A DNA stretch of 33,288 bases from JAWVZH01 sp033722295 (GCA_033722295.1 JAWVZH010000010.1:1-33288); one strand, 5' to 3'; counted from the first letter of the stretch, positions 16,504 to 26,150 are shown. Numbers and translations: made by a program. The notes: generated by a model from the letters alone, not told the origin.

Positions 16504-17727
16504 TCATACATAGAATGGAACATCCTGATAGTGCAGCAAGAGCTGCTTCATCCTTTCAGGGTCTTCACCTTTGAAGTTTACTGTTCCGAAATGATTTCCG
16601 AAGCCCGACCTTTCCGAGATCTTCTGCCCCTGGATAGGTGGAACGAGATTATGGTCCAGGAAGTAAGGCTCTTCAAGTAGTTCCTCAGGCATCTCGAGTT
16701 TACTGATCTGGGTTTTACCCTTCGGATAGATCATTACATTTCCAAAATATGTCTCAAACTCCTTATCCTTCGGTGGGAAGTACTTATCAACCTCTTCCTC
16801 TGAGAGTGTGTGATCATGGCTCACAACGAAGGCCAGGAGCATATCAGTATCGTAGGCCTGGGAAGCTAATTCAAGAATGTGCCCACCGGGTATCCGGCAT
16901 GCTACTTCTCCGAAATTCAATTCATCATCATCGGTCAGAAACCATTCCGGGTGGATCATACCATATTCTATACCGAAGATGTCCACCAACTTTTGAATTT
17001 CTTTTTGGATCAAAGGCCTTTTTGCCTCCAGTTTAGGTCCGGCAGGTATAAAGTTGGAATACCCAAGTTTTACGTATTCCGTAATATTTAAAAACCTGAC
17101 TTTGCCCTTATGTATGAAAGCCTCACATGAAAATTCCTTTCCCGTCAGGTGACTTTCAACCAGGCAAGGAAAGTCCTTGGGGCTCAACTTCTTCTCTATA
17201 TCATCCCGCGATCTTATGAAGTGATGTCCAACAGTCCCGGCTGCAGCAAATGGCTTGGCATGGAACCAGGCATCCTCTTCTCCCGGCAATTGCAGATTGG
17301 CTTCATTCAGCCTGTCAAGAAAATTATGGACCTGTTGCATATTATGTACCTCTTCGAAGAGTCCGACCTTGAGGCCTCCGAGAAGGGCCTTTCTCTTCAT
17401 CATCGCCTTATTGCGAAAAAGAAAAGCCCGGTTGAGCACACGAGGATCGTTCCGGTAGATGGAGTTCAGAGCCCCTGCCCATTCCACTGTTTCTTCAAAT
17501 AATGGCACAGCTACATTGACATTGTGGGGTTTCAACTTCTCTACCAGGTCAAGGGAATTGACGTGATCGCCCCAGTCTTTCAAATTATATGGTACAAAAG
17601 GAATATTATTCTCCTTGGCATAAGGTTCAAAATCCGGGAAGGAAACCACCACAAATGGCAAGTTGGCCTTTTGCATACTCTCAATAACTGGAAGACTCCA
17701 TCCCATCAAAGCATAATGGCTATTCAT
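16504..17727 (-). CDS. ATP-grasp carboxylate-amine ligase family protein
   Basis: ATP-grasp ligases activate a carboxylate as acyl-phosphate and join it to an amine. The 407 residues show an N-terminal Rossmann-like part (MNSHYALMGWSLPVIESMQK), a central lid/ATP-binding domain with AKPFAAAGTVG (Lys158) and ESHLTGKEFSCEAF (191-204). The metal-binding segment HPEWFLTDDDELNFGEVACR comes next (259-278, acidic Glu274, Arg278), then GGH. A C-terminal domain follows, as in PurT- or L-amino-acid-ligase-like proteins. The substrate cannot be told from sequence. It is the first gene of a minus-strand operon with a papain-like protein and alr, suggesting peptide or D-amino-acid chemistry. No clear TAnnTTTG is seen upstream. 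Confidence 0.85.
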   Translation of the reverse strand: MNSHYALMGWSLPVIESMQKANLPFVVVSFPDFEPYAKENNIPFVPYNLKDWGDHVNSLDLVEKLKPHNVNVAVPLFEETVEWAGALNSIYRNDPRVLNRAFLFRNKAMMKRKALLGGLKVGLFEEVHNMQQVHNFLDRLNEANLQLPGEEDAWFHAKPFAAAGTVGHHFIRSRDDIEKKLSPKDFPCLVESHLTGKEFSCEAFIHKGKVRFLNITEYVKLGYSNFIPAGPKLEAKRPLIQKEIQKLVDIFGIEYGMIHPEWFLTDDDELNFGEVACRIPGGHILELASQAYDTDMLLAFVVSHDHTLSEEEVDKYFPPKDKEFETYFGNVMIYPKGKTQISKLEMPEELLEEPYFLDHNLVPPIQGQKISERSGFGNHFGTVNFKGEDPERMKQLLLHYQDVPFYV

Positions 17728-17956
17728 ATATAAATTTTTATAATATTTTAAAACTGTTCTTTCAGGATACTAAAAAACTTACCGTATTAGCAAAAAATGA
17801 GGTGCTAAGTTTTTATATAGCCTTGTTCAGTTCTGACAAATCGTCCTGTACTCAATACTACCGCATCAATATCCTATATGTTCAGATAAGGGCCAGGTAA
17901 TTATGGGAGACAATGTAGACGGTCAAGCTGGCCAGTAGAACAGCCGGCCTATTTTA
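17728..17956. other. AT-rich gap upstream of the ATP-grasp gene
   Basis: No gene is seen. It should hold the promoter of the ATP-grasp operon, but only imperfect elements occur, for example TAAGTTTT on the minus strand, a TAnnTTTT-like box. Confidence 0.4.
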
Positions 17957-17998
17957 ACCAAAAAAGGCGTCCGGTTTGTCCGGACACCTTTCAATTTT
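17957..17998. terminator. Strong intrinsic terminator after the M4 peptidase
   Basis: AAAGG-c-GTCCGG (17963-17974) pairs with CCGGAC-a-CCTTT (17980-17991), one mismatch, 5-nt loop. On the minus strand the stem ends in a T-run (A17960-17965 on plus), 15-20 bp after the peptidase stop. On the plus strand it is followed by T-rich sequence, so it can work both ways. Confidence 0.85.
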
Positions 17999-18011
17999 TT
18001 CTTAAACTTTT

Positions 18012-20876
18012 TTACTTGGATATGACAATTCGAGAGATACCAATAAAGTCCTTGTTGGTCAGTATCACACTGTAAACCCCGGCCGGCCAGTCAGACACAT
18101 TCATTTTCTCCTTGAACAAGCCTGGATTTTGAGCGTATCTGTATTCGCGGAATGATCTGCCTTCCACATCCAAGATGTTGATCAAGACATCAGATCTTTG
18201 GTCTGGAATATCCCATTCAATCTCGACCTGGTCGATCGCCGGATTAGGGGTGATCTGCAGTGGCATTTCCCTGAGATCCCTGGCCGCTACCACATCCTTT
18301 CCACTAAATCTGATATTGTCCAAATAGGTGTTATCACCTCGCGTTGCATTGCCGGCATCCCTATCTGTTTCACGATCAATGAAATGTTTGCCCTCGAAAC
18401 AAAGTTCTATTTGGGAACCGATAAAGTTCGACAGATCCATTTCATGCCGCATCCACGGATCCATGATGTAAGTTTCCGGATGGAACTGATCGCCCACCTG
18501 CTCACCGTTGACAGTGATTCTCATGCTGCTGACCAGTTCCGGTACATCTACTCCTACAAATCCCTTGTAGAACTCTGAAAAGGTCTGCCTTAGATCAAAA
18601 CTCAAAATAAAACTATTCCAGTCAGTCAGGTCCAGGCAAAAGCAGGTCGCACATACAAATTCTGGGTTCATCGTAAAGTTATCCTCCTCATTTTCGGGTA
18701 TATCCAATCTTCTGGGCCTATCCTCCTTTCCGGTCATTTGAACCGCGATAAGTCCTGGACGAGGGTGGGTTCCATCAACATTCAATGCAGCTTCTGCCTC
18801 ACTTGCTTCTCTGAAGAAAAAAGAATCACGGCTTGCTGTGAAATTTCTGAATATAACCGAAGCATTATTATCCAATGTAAGTGGTTTCAATACAGTCTGA
18901 TCAAAAATAGTATCGTTGGATTGATACGCATCATCTTCGTGATATATCCAATAGTCGAAAGAGTAGGCTCCGGAACCTGAAACATCTGCCTTCTTTTGAA
19001 ATGTATACTCTATTTCCTCTCCTTCGGTCAGGTTTCGATCGAGGACAAGGGTCTCATTGATCTCATTTTCACCATTGACGCGATATCCTAAAGTTATCGT
19101 AGAACCAGAATCGAGAACATAATTACAGCCTGACGGATTGAATCTGAGCCGAAGCCCTACCTCTTCGTTTTCACTCAGGTCGCACGAGCTTTCCAGTTTG
19201 GTAACCTCCATCAATTGAATATCACGTGTAGGCTCGGCCGTACCCAGTCCAACTGCGGCCCACGCTTGTGAAACTGCTAATACCTCAGGTGAACACACGC
19301 CGTAGAGATCAGCAGCAGCTTGCAATGAACCCAGTCTTGCATCATAATAATTGGAGGAAGGCGTCAAGTAGGTTGTTAGATTCCTGAAGGCGATGGCTGA
19401 GGCCTTCTCCCACCCCAGACTGTCGACTTCATATTCATATCCGAAATCGTTGGTTCCTTCTTCTCCATTGACCAAAAGATAATACCAAAAGTTCTGTACA
19501 CCGGAATTGGAATGCACGCCTCCATTGTCTGAAGATCCGGTAAACCAGTTATCTCCCAAATAGGTATCTGGATCACCGAACATTCCGGGCCTGGCCATAC
19601 TTCTAAACGGATCATTAGGTATACCGATGAACCACTGAAAATCATCCCCGAGCGCAAAATGCTCAACTGCAGTGCCGAAAATATCACTGAAAGATTCATT
19701 CAAAGCGCCACTCTCATTGGCATATATGAGACCCGATGTCGTTCCTGTCAAACCATGCGCAAATTCGTGAGCGACAATATCTATGTATGTCAAGGGGTCC
19801 CCGCGACCATCACCATATCTCGAAAACCGACCGTTCCAGGAAGCATTGAACCAGCCCACGTCCCAATGAACATAACACAGCATAGGCGAACCATTTCCAT
19901 CAAAGCTGGACCAGTTGAATGACTCCCACCAATAATCATAGGTCATTTGAGCACCATGATGCGCATCTATTGCCGCCTCATCCCTGTCCGCATTCACCAT
20001 ATTCCAATAGTTATCATCATCCTCAAAATCCACGGCTTCATCAGGATCTGTCTTTTCCAGAGCGTTATATGTGCGGACACCCTGGCCTCTCGTCTCGTCA
20101 TTCAATATATAGAGTGAATCTGCAATAGAGTCGGTGACAATCTCCACTTCTCCGATATAACGTGTGATCCCCCGACCCAGACTCGGTCCTCCTGACAGCA
20201 TGTCACATTCCATGGCAGCATGGTGTCCATGGTCATGTTTAGCACACCCGCTTGTAGTGCCTTGTTGAACGAACCCAACCTGCCCTGTCTGAGCATCTAT
20301 ATATATCCATTCCCGGTCAATAGGCTTCTTGACGTAGACTTCAAACTTCCAATAAAGTCTGTAATGTTTTGCCTGATTGCGATACCTCTCATCGGCATAT
20401 ACCAATTTACCTCTGGGCTTGAAAGTCGCATTAGGGTCACCTTCAATCTCTTTGATCCAGGCTTCCAGTCCATCATCCTCGAAGTACAATTCATATGAGG
20501 CATAATAGTCTCTCATCAACCGGAAAGCCATATTACGACTTATAGAAGGAGATGTCGCCGGGAATTTTCCCCTGACGATGAGTCCATTAGAATGATTAAC
20601 ACCATGATCATCTCCGTGAACTAAAAGTATCGCACCTTCCACAGGAATACCTTCATGAACTTGTTGACTCCTGGTGTGCCTCATTCCGATCTGATCGGAC
20701 CATGATTTCAAAGGAGAGATCTTGCTCCCATCAGGAAGGTCCAGATCCGTTTGCCTTTCAGAGAAGAACCGCTCGAATGAAACAGGCTCGTCGGAAAGGC
20801 CGATCCATGTGGACTGTGCTGTTAATACAACAACACCTAAACATAATATGAGAGAGTAAAGTATTCTAGACGGCAT
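18012..20876 (-). CDS. Secreted thermolysin-type (M4) metallopeptidase with T9SS tail
   Basis: The 954-residue product is an extracellular zinc endopeptidase. It has a signal peptide (residues 1-~21). Residues ~25-225 are an FTP/PepSY-like propeptide. The catalytic domain has HEFAH (His370, Glu371, His374), GALNESFSD with the third zinc ligand Glu394, and the C-terminal helix NGGVHSNSGVQNFWYYLL with His455. Residues ~560-860 are β-rich, partly jellyroll-like. The last ~80 residues (ITPNPAIDQVEIEWDIP ... GVYSVILTNKDFIGISRIVISK) are a type A T9SS sorting tail, so it is secreted or anchored at the outer surface. It is a single gene with a strong terminator. Confidence 0.93.
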   Translation of the reverse strand: MPSRILYSLILCLGVVVLTAQSTWIGLSDEPVSFERFFSERQTDLDLPDGSKISPLKSWSDQIGMRHTRSQQVHEGIPVEGAILLVHGDDHGVNHSNGLIVRGKFPATSPSISRNMAFRLMRDYYASYELYFEDDGLEAWIKEIEGDPNATFKPRGKLVYADERYRNQAKHYRLYWKFEVYVKKPIDREWIYIDAQTGQVGFVQQGTTSGCAKHDHGHHAAMECDMLSGGPSLGRGITRYIGEVEIVTDSIADSLYILNDETRGQGVRTYNALEKTDPDEAVDFEDDDNYWNMVNADRDEAAIDAHHGAQMTYDYWWESFNWSSFDGNGSPMLCYVHWDVGWFNASWNGRFSRYGDGRGDPLTYIDIVAHEFAHGLTGTTSGLIYANESGALNESFSDIFGTAVEHFALGDDFQWFIGIPNDPFRSMARPGMFGDPDTYLGDNWFTGSSDNGGVHSNSGVQNFWYYLLVNGEEGTNDFGYEYEVDSLGWEKASAIAFRNLTTYLTPSSNYYDARLGSLQAAADLYGVCSPEVLAVSQAWAAVGLGTAEPTRDIQLMEVTKLESSCDLSENEEVGLRLRFNPSGCNYVLDSGSTITLGYRVNGENEINETLVLDRNLTEGEEIEYTFQKKADVSGSGAYSFDYWIYHEDDAYQSNDTIFDQTVLKPLTLDNNASVIFRNFTASRDSFFFREASEAEAALNVDGTHPRPGLIAVQMTGKEDRPRRLDIPENEEDNFTMNPEFVCATCFCLDLTDWNSFILSFDLRQTFSEFYKGFVGVDVPELVSSMRITVNGEQVGDQFHPETYIMDPWMRHEMDLSNFIGSQIELCFEGKHFIDRETDRDAGNATRGDNTYLDNIRFSGKDVVAARDLREMPLQITPNPAIDQVEIEWDIPDQRSDVLINILDVEGRSFREYRYAQNPGLFKEKMNVSDWPAGVYSVILTNKDFIGISRIVISK

Positions 20877-21205
20877 GATTAGCAGAATTTTCTTTGTGCA
20901 TTAAACTAATAGAGAATACAAATATTCGGAAAGAATGTTGAAACTCCATGTCTTTCTTGCAACTAAGATGGTCCGGAGGATGCCTTGAAGTATATTAATT
21001 TAATGAATTATGCATAATGAACACTCACATTTGGATCTTACGGTTTTGAGCTGTCAGATCCGTTGAGCGGTCGGATAATCACTGATAGCAGAAGATGAGA
21101 ATCTGGGTTCATTGTAGCAGCATAAATGGAAATGTTGTATTCTCAATAGAGTAATCAAAGGAGATCAGTCTTATTTTGAGTAATAAAATTGTAAGTATCG
21201 ATTAA
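20877..21205. other. Intergenic region between divergent secreted-protein genes
   Basis: 329 bp without a convincing gene. The sequence is AT-rich, with ATTAATTTAATGAATTATGCATAATGAA near 20993-21020 and no full TAnnTTTG box. TATTTTG at 21172-21178 (one spacer base short) may serve the plus-strand gene. Confidence 0.4.
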
Positions 21206-22207
21206 ATGAAGCGGTTTATTCTTTATAACATAGTCTTCTTCACCACACTTTCTTTCTTGGAGCCCCTAAGCTCGCAATCCTATACACCATTTGAGATGGA
21301 CAGTGTCAAATGGGGAATGACAGAAGTCATACCCAGATTGGGCCCCGGAGACTCCTTTGAGTATTGGGAAATTTACACCAAACACGACACGACAATAAAC
21401 GATACCGTATATAGAATAGTGGCCATACGCAATCTGTGTAACTCCCACCCTGATCACAATGGTAAATCCATTTATTCTTCACCCGAATATCCCGGCGAGT
21501 ATTTGCTTGGCGGGCTTAGAGAAAAGGACAAATATGTTTACTTCCGGCATTTCGAGAAGTACAGAGAATATCGTTCCTATCAGAATGTTTTTAGCTCATT
21601 AAAGGAGGATTCAGAATATTTACTGTATGATTTTAATGCAGGCACCGGGGACACTATATTCCATGGTGAACTTGAAAGTTTCACTGTTTCGAATGGGGAC
21701 ACATCCTTTCATCGCTTCTACCCAATGACGATAATTCTTAAGGATGAAATTCAAAATGGAAAGCGCATCTTGACTGCAAGTAATAATACCACCTTCAATC
21801 GTCAGGATCGCATTATCATAAAAGAGGGAAGTGGTTGCAACTCAGGGTTAATCGCGCCTTTGAGGGTTTATCTCACCTGGTCTAAGTGTTATCTTCAACC
21901 CTATAATCCTGGAGAAACCTGTATAAAATGCCCTGGATTAAAAACAAGTCACTATAATACTAATGCGAACAAGACTATTTCCGTCTTACCAAATCCTTCC
22001 AATGGCATATTGAAAATAAAGTCGGATGTTGATTATCAAATGATCAAAGTGATTGATATCCGCGGAATTGTAGTGGATGTTCTGGAAAGTGATGTCAATG
22101 AAAAGATGGCCACATACATAGTAGACCTCCCTCCGGGATTCTATTCGCTAATTTTTTATCAAAACGGCGAGATACTGACCTACAAAGCAGTAATTTTAGG
22201 AGAATAA
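21206..22207 (+). CDS. Secreted protein with T9SS tail, function unknown
   Basis: The 333 residues begin with a signal peptide (MKRFILYNIVFFTTLSFLEPLSSQS, cleavage near residue 24). The mature part is β-rich with three cysteines in the last half and no recognised enzyme motif. The end, from about residue 255 (VLPNPSNGILKIKSD ... YIVDLPPGFYSLIFYQNG), is a typical type A T9SS sorting tail. The gene is followed after 28 bp by a membrane-protein gene, possibly in one transcript. The function is not known. Confidence 0.85.
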   Translation: MKRFILYNIVFFTTLSFLEPLSSQSYTPFEMDSVKWGMTEVIPRLGPGDSFEYWEIYTKHDTTINDTVYRIVAIRNLCNSHPDHNGKSIYSSPEYPGEYLLGGLREKDKYVYFRHFEKYREYRSYQNVFSSLKEDSEYLLYDFNAGTGDTIFHGELESFTVSNGDTSFHRFYPMTIILKDEIQNGKRILTASNNTTFNRQDRIIIKEGSGCNSGLIAPLRVYLTWSKCYLQPYNPGETCIKCPGLKTSHYNTNANKTISVLPNPSNGILKIKSDVDYQMIKVIDIRGIVVDVLESDVNEKMATYIVDLPPGFYSLIFYQNGEILTYKAVILGE

Positions 22208-22235
22208 TGGATTAATATATCAAATAGTCCGGGCC

Positions 22236-22853
22236 ATGAATCAAAGAAGCCTCGCAGTAACTGCCGGTGTGAGCTATATCATCATTTTCTTCGCTGCTAT
22301 TTTTGCCAATTTTTTTGTTCTTGAATCTATTCTTGCTGATCCTTTATACACTGTTCAGGAAAATTATGTCGTCGCCAGTTTCGGAATTATAGCGTTTCTC
22401 ATAACCGTGGTATTTGACGTGGTTGTGGCCTGGGCGCTGTATGAACTATTCAAGAAACACTATTTGTCTGCATTAAGCACTTACTTCAGGATGATGCATG
22501 CGGCTATTATGGGAGTTGCCATTTTTGCTCTTCCGGTTGCTCTTGCATCCGAAACGAGTGTAGAGATACTCAGCCAGGTAGATATTTTCAATACAATCTG
22601 GCTTATTGGTCTTTTTTTCTTTGGAATTCATCTCATCCTGCTTGGAAAGATAATAGGAAGGCCGGTCTTGATCGCAGTTTTTTTGGCTATTGCGGGCGTC
22701 ATGTACATGGTGGATACGGTCGCTCATTTTATGCTTCCAAATTATGATGCCTATGCCTCGCTGTTCCTGGCACTTGTCGCCATACCGAGCATCATTGGAG
22801 AGATGTCCCTGGCGGTCTGGCTGCTCGTAAAAGGGGGAAAAGTTAATTTTTGA
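22236..22853 (+). CDS. DUF4386-like membrane protein
   Basis: The 205 residues hold about six membrane helices (for example GVSYIIIFFAAIFANFFVL, ASFGIIAFLITVVFDVVVAWAL, AIMGVAIFALPVALA, NTIWLIGLFFFGIHLILL, VLIAVFLAIAGVMYMVD, LFLALVAIPSIIGEMSLAVWLLV). The N-terminal NQRSLAVTAGVSYIIIF and the helix layout match the DUF4386 family of unknown function found in Bacteroidota. It sits 28 bp after the T9SS-tail protein. Confidence 0.8.
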   Translation: MNQRSLAVTAGVSYIIIFFAAIFANFFVLESILADPLYTVQENYVVASFGIIAFLITVVFDVVVAWALYELFKKHYLSALSTYFRMMHAAIMGVAIFALPVALASETSVEILSQVDIFNTIWLIGLFFFGIHLILLGKIIGRPVLIAVFLAIAGVMYMVDTVAHFMLPNYDAYASLFLALVAIPSIIGEMSLAVWLLVKGGKVNF

Positions 22854-23141
22854 CATAGCACTTTTTGCTCGATAGGAGAAAAAAGAACTTCTCGAGTATT
22901 TTGACCGCAATGTGACTACATCGTGCTCAGAGGATAAGGAGCTTTCTATAATTAAATTGCCTAAGGTTTATAAACATCTTTTCCTTCTTATTTTTAACTT
23001 ATAAAAGAGAGATTAAGGCATTCTGAAGAATATATTGAAATTGACATCTGGTGACGGCTTGAGTCGGACAATCCAATAAAGGATGAAAAAATATTCGAGC
23101 TGCATTAGAACAAAACCCAGAATAATGTTCACTATAAGAAT
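22854..23141. other. Intergenic region upstream of the MscS gene
   Basis: 288 bp. No gene and no clear TAnnTTTG were seen. Confidence 0.4.
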
Positions 23142-24059
23142 ATGGCGGAACTAGATCAACTAATACGAGCATTCAAAGGACTGGAATCGAGCGATGTCCT
23201 TATCCAACTTGCGCAATTTCTGATCTGGACCTTTTTCATTCTCTTTATCACATGGTTGATCCGAAAAGGTATCAACAGGACCATCGAGGACAATATGACT
23301 CGCTACCGGGCGAGGAAGGTCACCCGACTGACAGGTTACGCACTCATCCTTGTCCTCGCCGTCGTCTCATTCACGGGAAAGGTCCAGTACTTCACTATCG
23401 CCATCGGTCTCTTCAGTGCCGGTCTGGCCTTCGCTCTTCAGGAGGTGATATTGAGTATCGCGGGCTGGGTGGCGATCTTCACTACAAAGACTTACAATAC
23501 CGGGGACCGCATAGAGATCAATAACGTAAAAGGAGATGTCATCGACATCGGTCTTACCAAGACCACACTCATGGAGATCGGAGAATGGACCAACAGCGAC
23601 AACTACAGTGGAAGGATCGTGCAGGTGAGCAATGCCTTTGTTTTTAAAGGTACCGTCCGCAATTATTCAACGGACTTCCCCTTTGTTTGGGATGTGATCC
23701 GCATTCCGGTTAGATATGGTTCGGACATTCAACTGGCCAATAAAATCATTATTGATGCAGCGCATAATATGCTTGACGAGTATGCCACTTTTGCCAGAGA
23801 GCATTGGAAGACCATGGTCAAAAAATATCTTATCGAAAATGCCAATGTCGAACCAACTCTTACCGTCGAGCTCACAGACAACTGGATCGAGTTCAATTTG
23901 CGATTCGTTGTAGATTACAAGATGCGGAGGTCTACCAAAGACCGGCTTTTCAGGGATATACATAGCGCCATTGAGCAAACGAACGGCAAAGTCGAGCTTG
24001 CTTCAGCCACTCATGAGATCGTCGGAGTACCAGATATAAAAGTTGACCTGAAGAAATGA
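23142..24059 (+). CDS. MscS-family mechanosensitive ion channel
   Basis: MscS-type channels open under membrane tension to release solutes. The 305 residues have three N-terminal membrane helices (LAQFLIWTFFILFITWLI; LTGYALILVLAVVSFTG; the pore-lining YFTIAIGLFSAGLAFALQEVILSIAGWVAIFTTK). A β-domain follows (TGDRIEINNVKGDVIDIGLTKTTLMEI), then the C-terminal α/β domain. The Gly/Ala-rich pore helix and the IGLTKTTL segment are family hallmarks. Length matches short MscS proteins. A small exported protein follows after 27 bp. Confidence 0.92.
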   Translation: MAELDQLIRAFKGLESSDVLIQLAQFLIWTFFILFITWLIRKGINRTIEDNMTRYRARKVTRLTGYALILVLAVVSFTGKVQYFTIAIGLFSAGLAFALQEVILSIAGWVAIFTTKTYNTGDRIEINNVKGDVIDIGLTKTTLMEIGEWTNSDNYSGRIVQVSNAFVFKGTVRNYSTDFPFVWDVIRIPVRYGSDIQLANKIIIDAAHNMLDEYATFAREHWKTMVKKYLIENANVEPTLTVELTDNWIEFNLRFVVDYKMRRSTKDRLFRDIHSAIEQTNGKVELASATHEIVGVPDIKVDLKK

Positions 24060-24086
24060 GATCAAACAATTAATAATTCCAATTAA

Positions 24087-24566
24087 ATGAGAAGACTTAT
24101 TATGACAATGCTGTTGGCCATGACAAGTATCACAATATGCCATTCGCAAGAAATTACAGTGATAAAAGTGTTAGGGGACAATTGTTTCATTCAGGATGGA
24201 AGAAAAATGTCAATGAACGATCTGGTTAAAAAAATGGAACCCTACGATGACATATACCAAGTGATAAGACGTGCCCAGTCCGATCGCTTTTATGCCAACA
24301 TTTTCGGATTTTCTGGCGGTGCACTTCTCGGTTGGACCGGTGCAGATGCTTTGCGTGGAAGAGAAGTGAATTGGACGCTGGTCCTTGTTGGTGCCGGACT
24401 GGTCGGCGTCTCGATCCCTTTTTCCAAAAGCGAGAATAAGCGTGCTCTCAGAGCAGTCGAACTGTACAACTCATCATTATCATCCGTTCCAAAACAAAGA
24501 TCGGAATCAGATTTGGGAATAGGCCTCACAGGTAATGGCTTTGGACTGACTATGACGTTTAAGTAA
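24087..24566 (+). CDS. Small exported protein, function unknown
   Basis: The 159 residues start with a signal peptide (MRRLIMTMLLAMTSITICHSQ). Next come a hydrophilic stretch with QDGRKMSMNDLVKKM, a central Gly/Ala-rich hydrophobic segment (NIFGFSGGALLGWTGADALRG), and a second hydrophobic segment (NWTLVLVGAGLVGVSIPFS). The end is GLTGNGFGLTMTFK, a short β-type C-terminus like that of outer-membrane proteins. Proteins of this shape are common in Bacteroidota but unnamed. It may be co-transcribed with the MscS gene. Confidence 0.75.
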   Translation: MRRLIMTMLLAMTSITICHSQEITVIKVLGDNCFIQDGRKMSMNDLVKKMEPYDDIYQVIRRAQSDRFYANIFGFSGGALLGWTGADALRGREVNWTLVLVGAGLVGVSIPFSKSENKRALRAVELYNSSLSSVPKQRSESDLGIGLTGNGFGLTMTFK

Positions 24567-24616
24567 TCCTTCTATCAGAGGCCGGTCTGACATTGCCGGT
24601 CCGTGTGATCGGGTAA

Positions 24617-24865
24617 TTATGTTCCCCTTTCACCCAGGCAAATCCGTTCTATACAACAAGGGATGAAAAAGCCTCCTTTAACATCGTTTTTCTAATCCTT
24701 TACAACCATCGCGATCAATATGACAGGAAAGAGGATCTCTTTATTGAATTGATGCGTAACCTGGGCGAGGTGAAATTGCTGAATAAAAAACAGTCCGAAG
24801 AGTTTAGGGAAAGTGTGCACACAAAAGGGAGGGTACCTTACTACTGGTCATTGCGCTGGCCTTAA
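24617..24865 (+). pseudogene. Open frame without start codon, possible gene remnant
   Basis: From a TAA at 24614-24616 to a TAA ending at 24865 one frame stays open for 82 codons with protein-like composition (from 24662: DEKASFNIVFLILYNHRDQ, then ELMRNLGEVKLLNKKQSEEF, then KGRVPYYWSLRWP). No ATG occurs until codon 53, so as it stands it has no usable start. It may be the end of a lost gene or chance. It lies in a 397-bp gap (24567-24963) that otherwise shows only a 13-nt palindrome, TCAGATcATCTGA, at 24928-24940. Confidence 0.3.
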
Positions 24866-24963
24866 GCAAACTGAAAGGGACATAATATCAATCGGATACT
24901 GAGTATTCGTTTGAAAATCCTTAACTATCAGATCATCTGACAAGTATTGGTCCAGCTAAATGG

Positions 24964-26142
24964 CTATCGTGCCTTCTTCGCTGCCTTCTTTACTGCCGCT
25001 GCCACCTTCCATGCGACTTCCTCTTTCAACGTAGCCGGAATGATATGATCTTTAGTTGGATTTCTGACGCAGTCAGCGATAGCGTGGACCGCCGCCAGTT
25101 TCATAGCCGGAGAGATGGTTTTAGCGCGAGCATCAAGAGCACCACGGAATATACCTGGAAAACCCAGGACATTATTGACCTGATTAGGCAGATCACTCCG
25201 GCCGGTACCGATTATCGCAGCGCCTCCCGCCAAAGCTTCATCTGGCATTATCTCGGGATCTGGGTTGGCGAGAGCCAGAATAATGGGATCCTCAGCCATG
25301 GTCCTAACATCCTCTTTGGTCAGTAGATTGCCTATACTTACACCTATGAAAACATCTGCTTCCCTGATAGCATTCTTGAGGTCGCCTGAGCGATTGTAAG
25401 TATTGGTAAATTCAAGGAGTTCTTGTTTTTCTTCATTCAGATCATCTCGCTCTTTGGAAATAATGCCTTTACTGTCGCATACGACAACTTCTTTGACGGG
25501 CACACACTGATCATCCTCTTCATTGTCTTTGCATTTAAGCAATCTTGCAATGGCCACACCTGCCGCTCCTGCACCGTTAATGACAATTTTTAATTCAGAA
25601 AGGGGCTTTCCCACTACTTTGACAGCATTAACCAGAGCCGCGGCCACGACGATCGCCGTACCGTGCTGATCATCATGAAAGACCGGTATACCAATGTCCT
25701 GTAAGGCTCTTTCTATCACAAAGCTCTTGGGCGCAGCAATGTCTTCGAGATTAATCCCTCCGAATACCGGAGCTATCAATTTGACGGTCTTTATTACCTC
25801 TTCCGGGTCCTGGCTGTCGATACATATGGGAAAGGCATCGATTCCTGCGAATCTCTTGAATAGCATAGCCTTACCCTCCATTACAGGTATTGAAGCCGCA
25901 GCACCGATATTTCCCAGTCCCAGCACGGCAGAGCCGTCAGTAACGATCGCCACGGTATTGGATTTTATCGTGTAATCATAGACCTTCTCTGGATCGTCAG
26001 CAATAGCGCGGCAGGGCTCTGCAACACCTGGTGAATAGACCAGAGAAAGATCTTCCTTGGATCTTACATCCATCTTGGCCTGAACACGAATCTTGCCCTT
26101 TAGGGCTTTATGAAGGTGAAGTGATTCCTTAAAATAATCCAT
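24964..26142 (-). CDS. Malic enzyme (oxaloacetate-decarboxylating malate dehydrogenase)
   Basis: It converts malate to pyruvate and CO2 with NAD(P)+. From ATG 26142 it has 392 residues, the short form without the phosphotransacetylase-like C-terminal domain of E. coli MaeB. Motifs visible are YSPGVAEPCRAI, TDGSAVLGLGNIGA, GKAMLFKRFAGIDAFP, FGGINLEDIAAPKSF (metal and catalytic acidic residues), FHDDQHGTAIV, INGAGAAGVAIA (Rossmann nucleotide site) and ALANPDPEI. The upstream extension to 26187 would overlap the receptor gene and is not used. It starts 8 bp after the stop of the TonB-dependent receptor, so the two may share a transcript. Cofactor preference was not judged. Confidence 0.93.
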   Translation of the reverse strand: MDYFKESLHLHKALKGKIRVQAKMDVRSKEDLSLVYSPGVAEPCRAIADDPEKVYDYTIKSNTVAIVTDGSAVLGLGNIGAAASIPVMEGKAMLFKRFAGIDAFPICIDSQDPEEVIKTVKLIAPVFGGINLEDIAAPKSFVIERALQDIGIPVFHDDQHGTAIVVAAALVNAVKVVGKPLSELKIVINGAGAAGVAIARLLKCKDNEEDDQCVPVKEVVVCDSKGIISKERDDLNEEKQELLEFTNTYNRSGDLKNAIREADVFIGVSIGNLLTKEDVRTMAEDPIILALANPDPEIMPDEALAGGAAIIGTGRSDLPNQVNNVLGFPGIFRGALDARAKTISPAMKLAAVHAIADCVRNPTKDHIIPATLKEEVAWKVAAAVKKAAKKAR

Positions 26143-26150
26143 ATAAATCT

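Noticed and set aside
24928..24940. 13-nt palindrome TCAGATcATCTGA near the end of malic enzyme
   Set aside because: Single copy, cannot fold as a hairpin, and not placed at a promoter.
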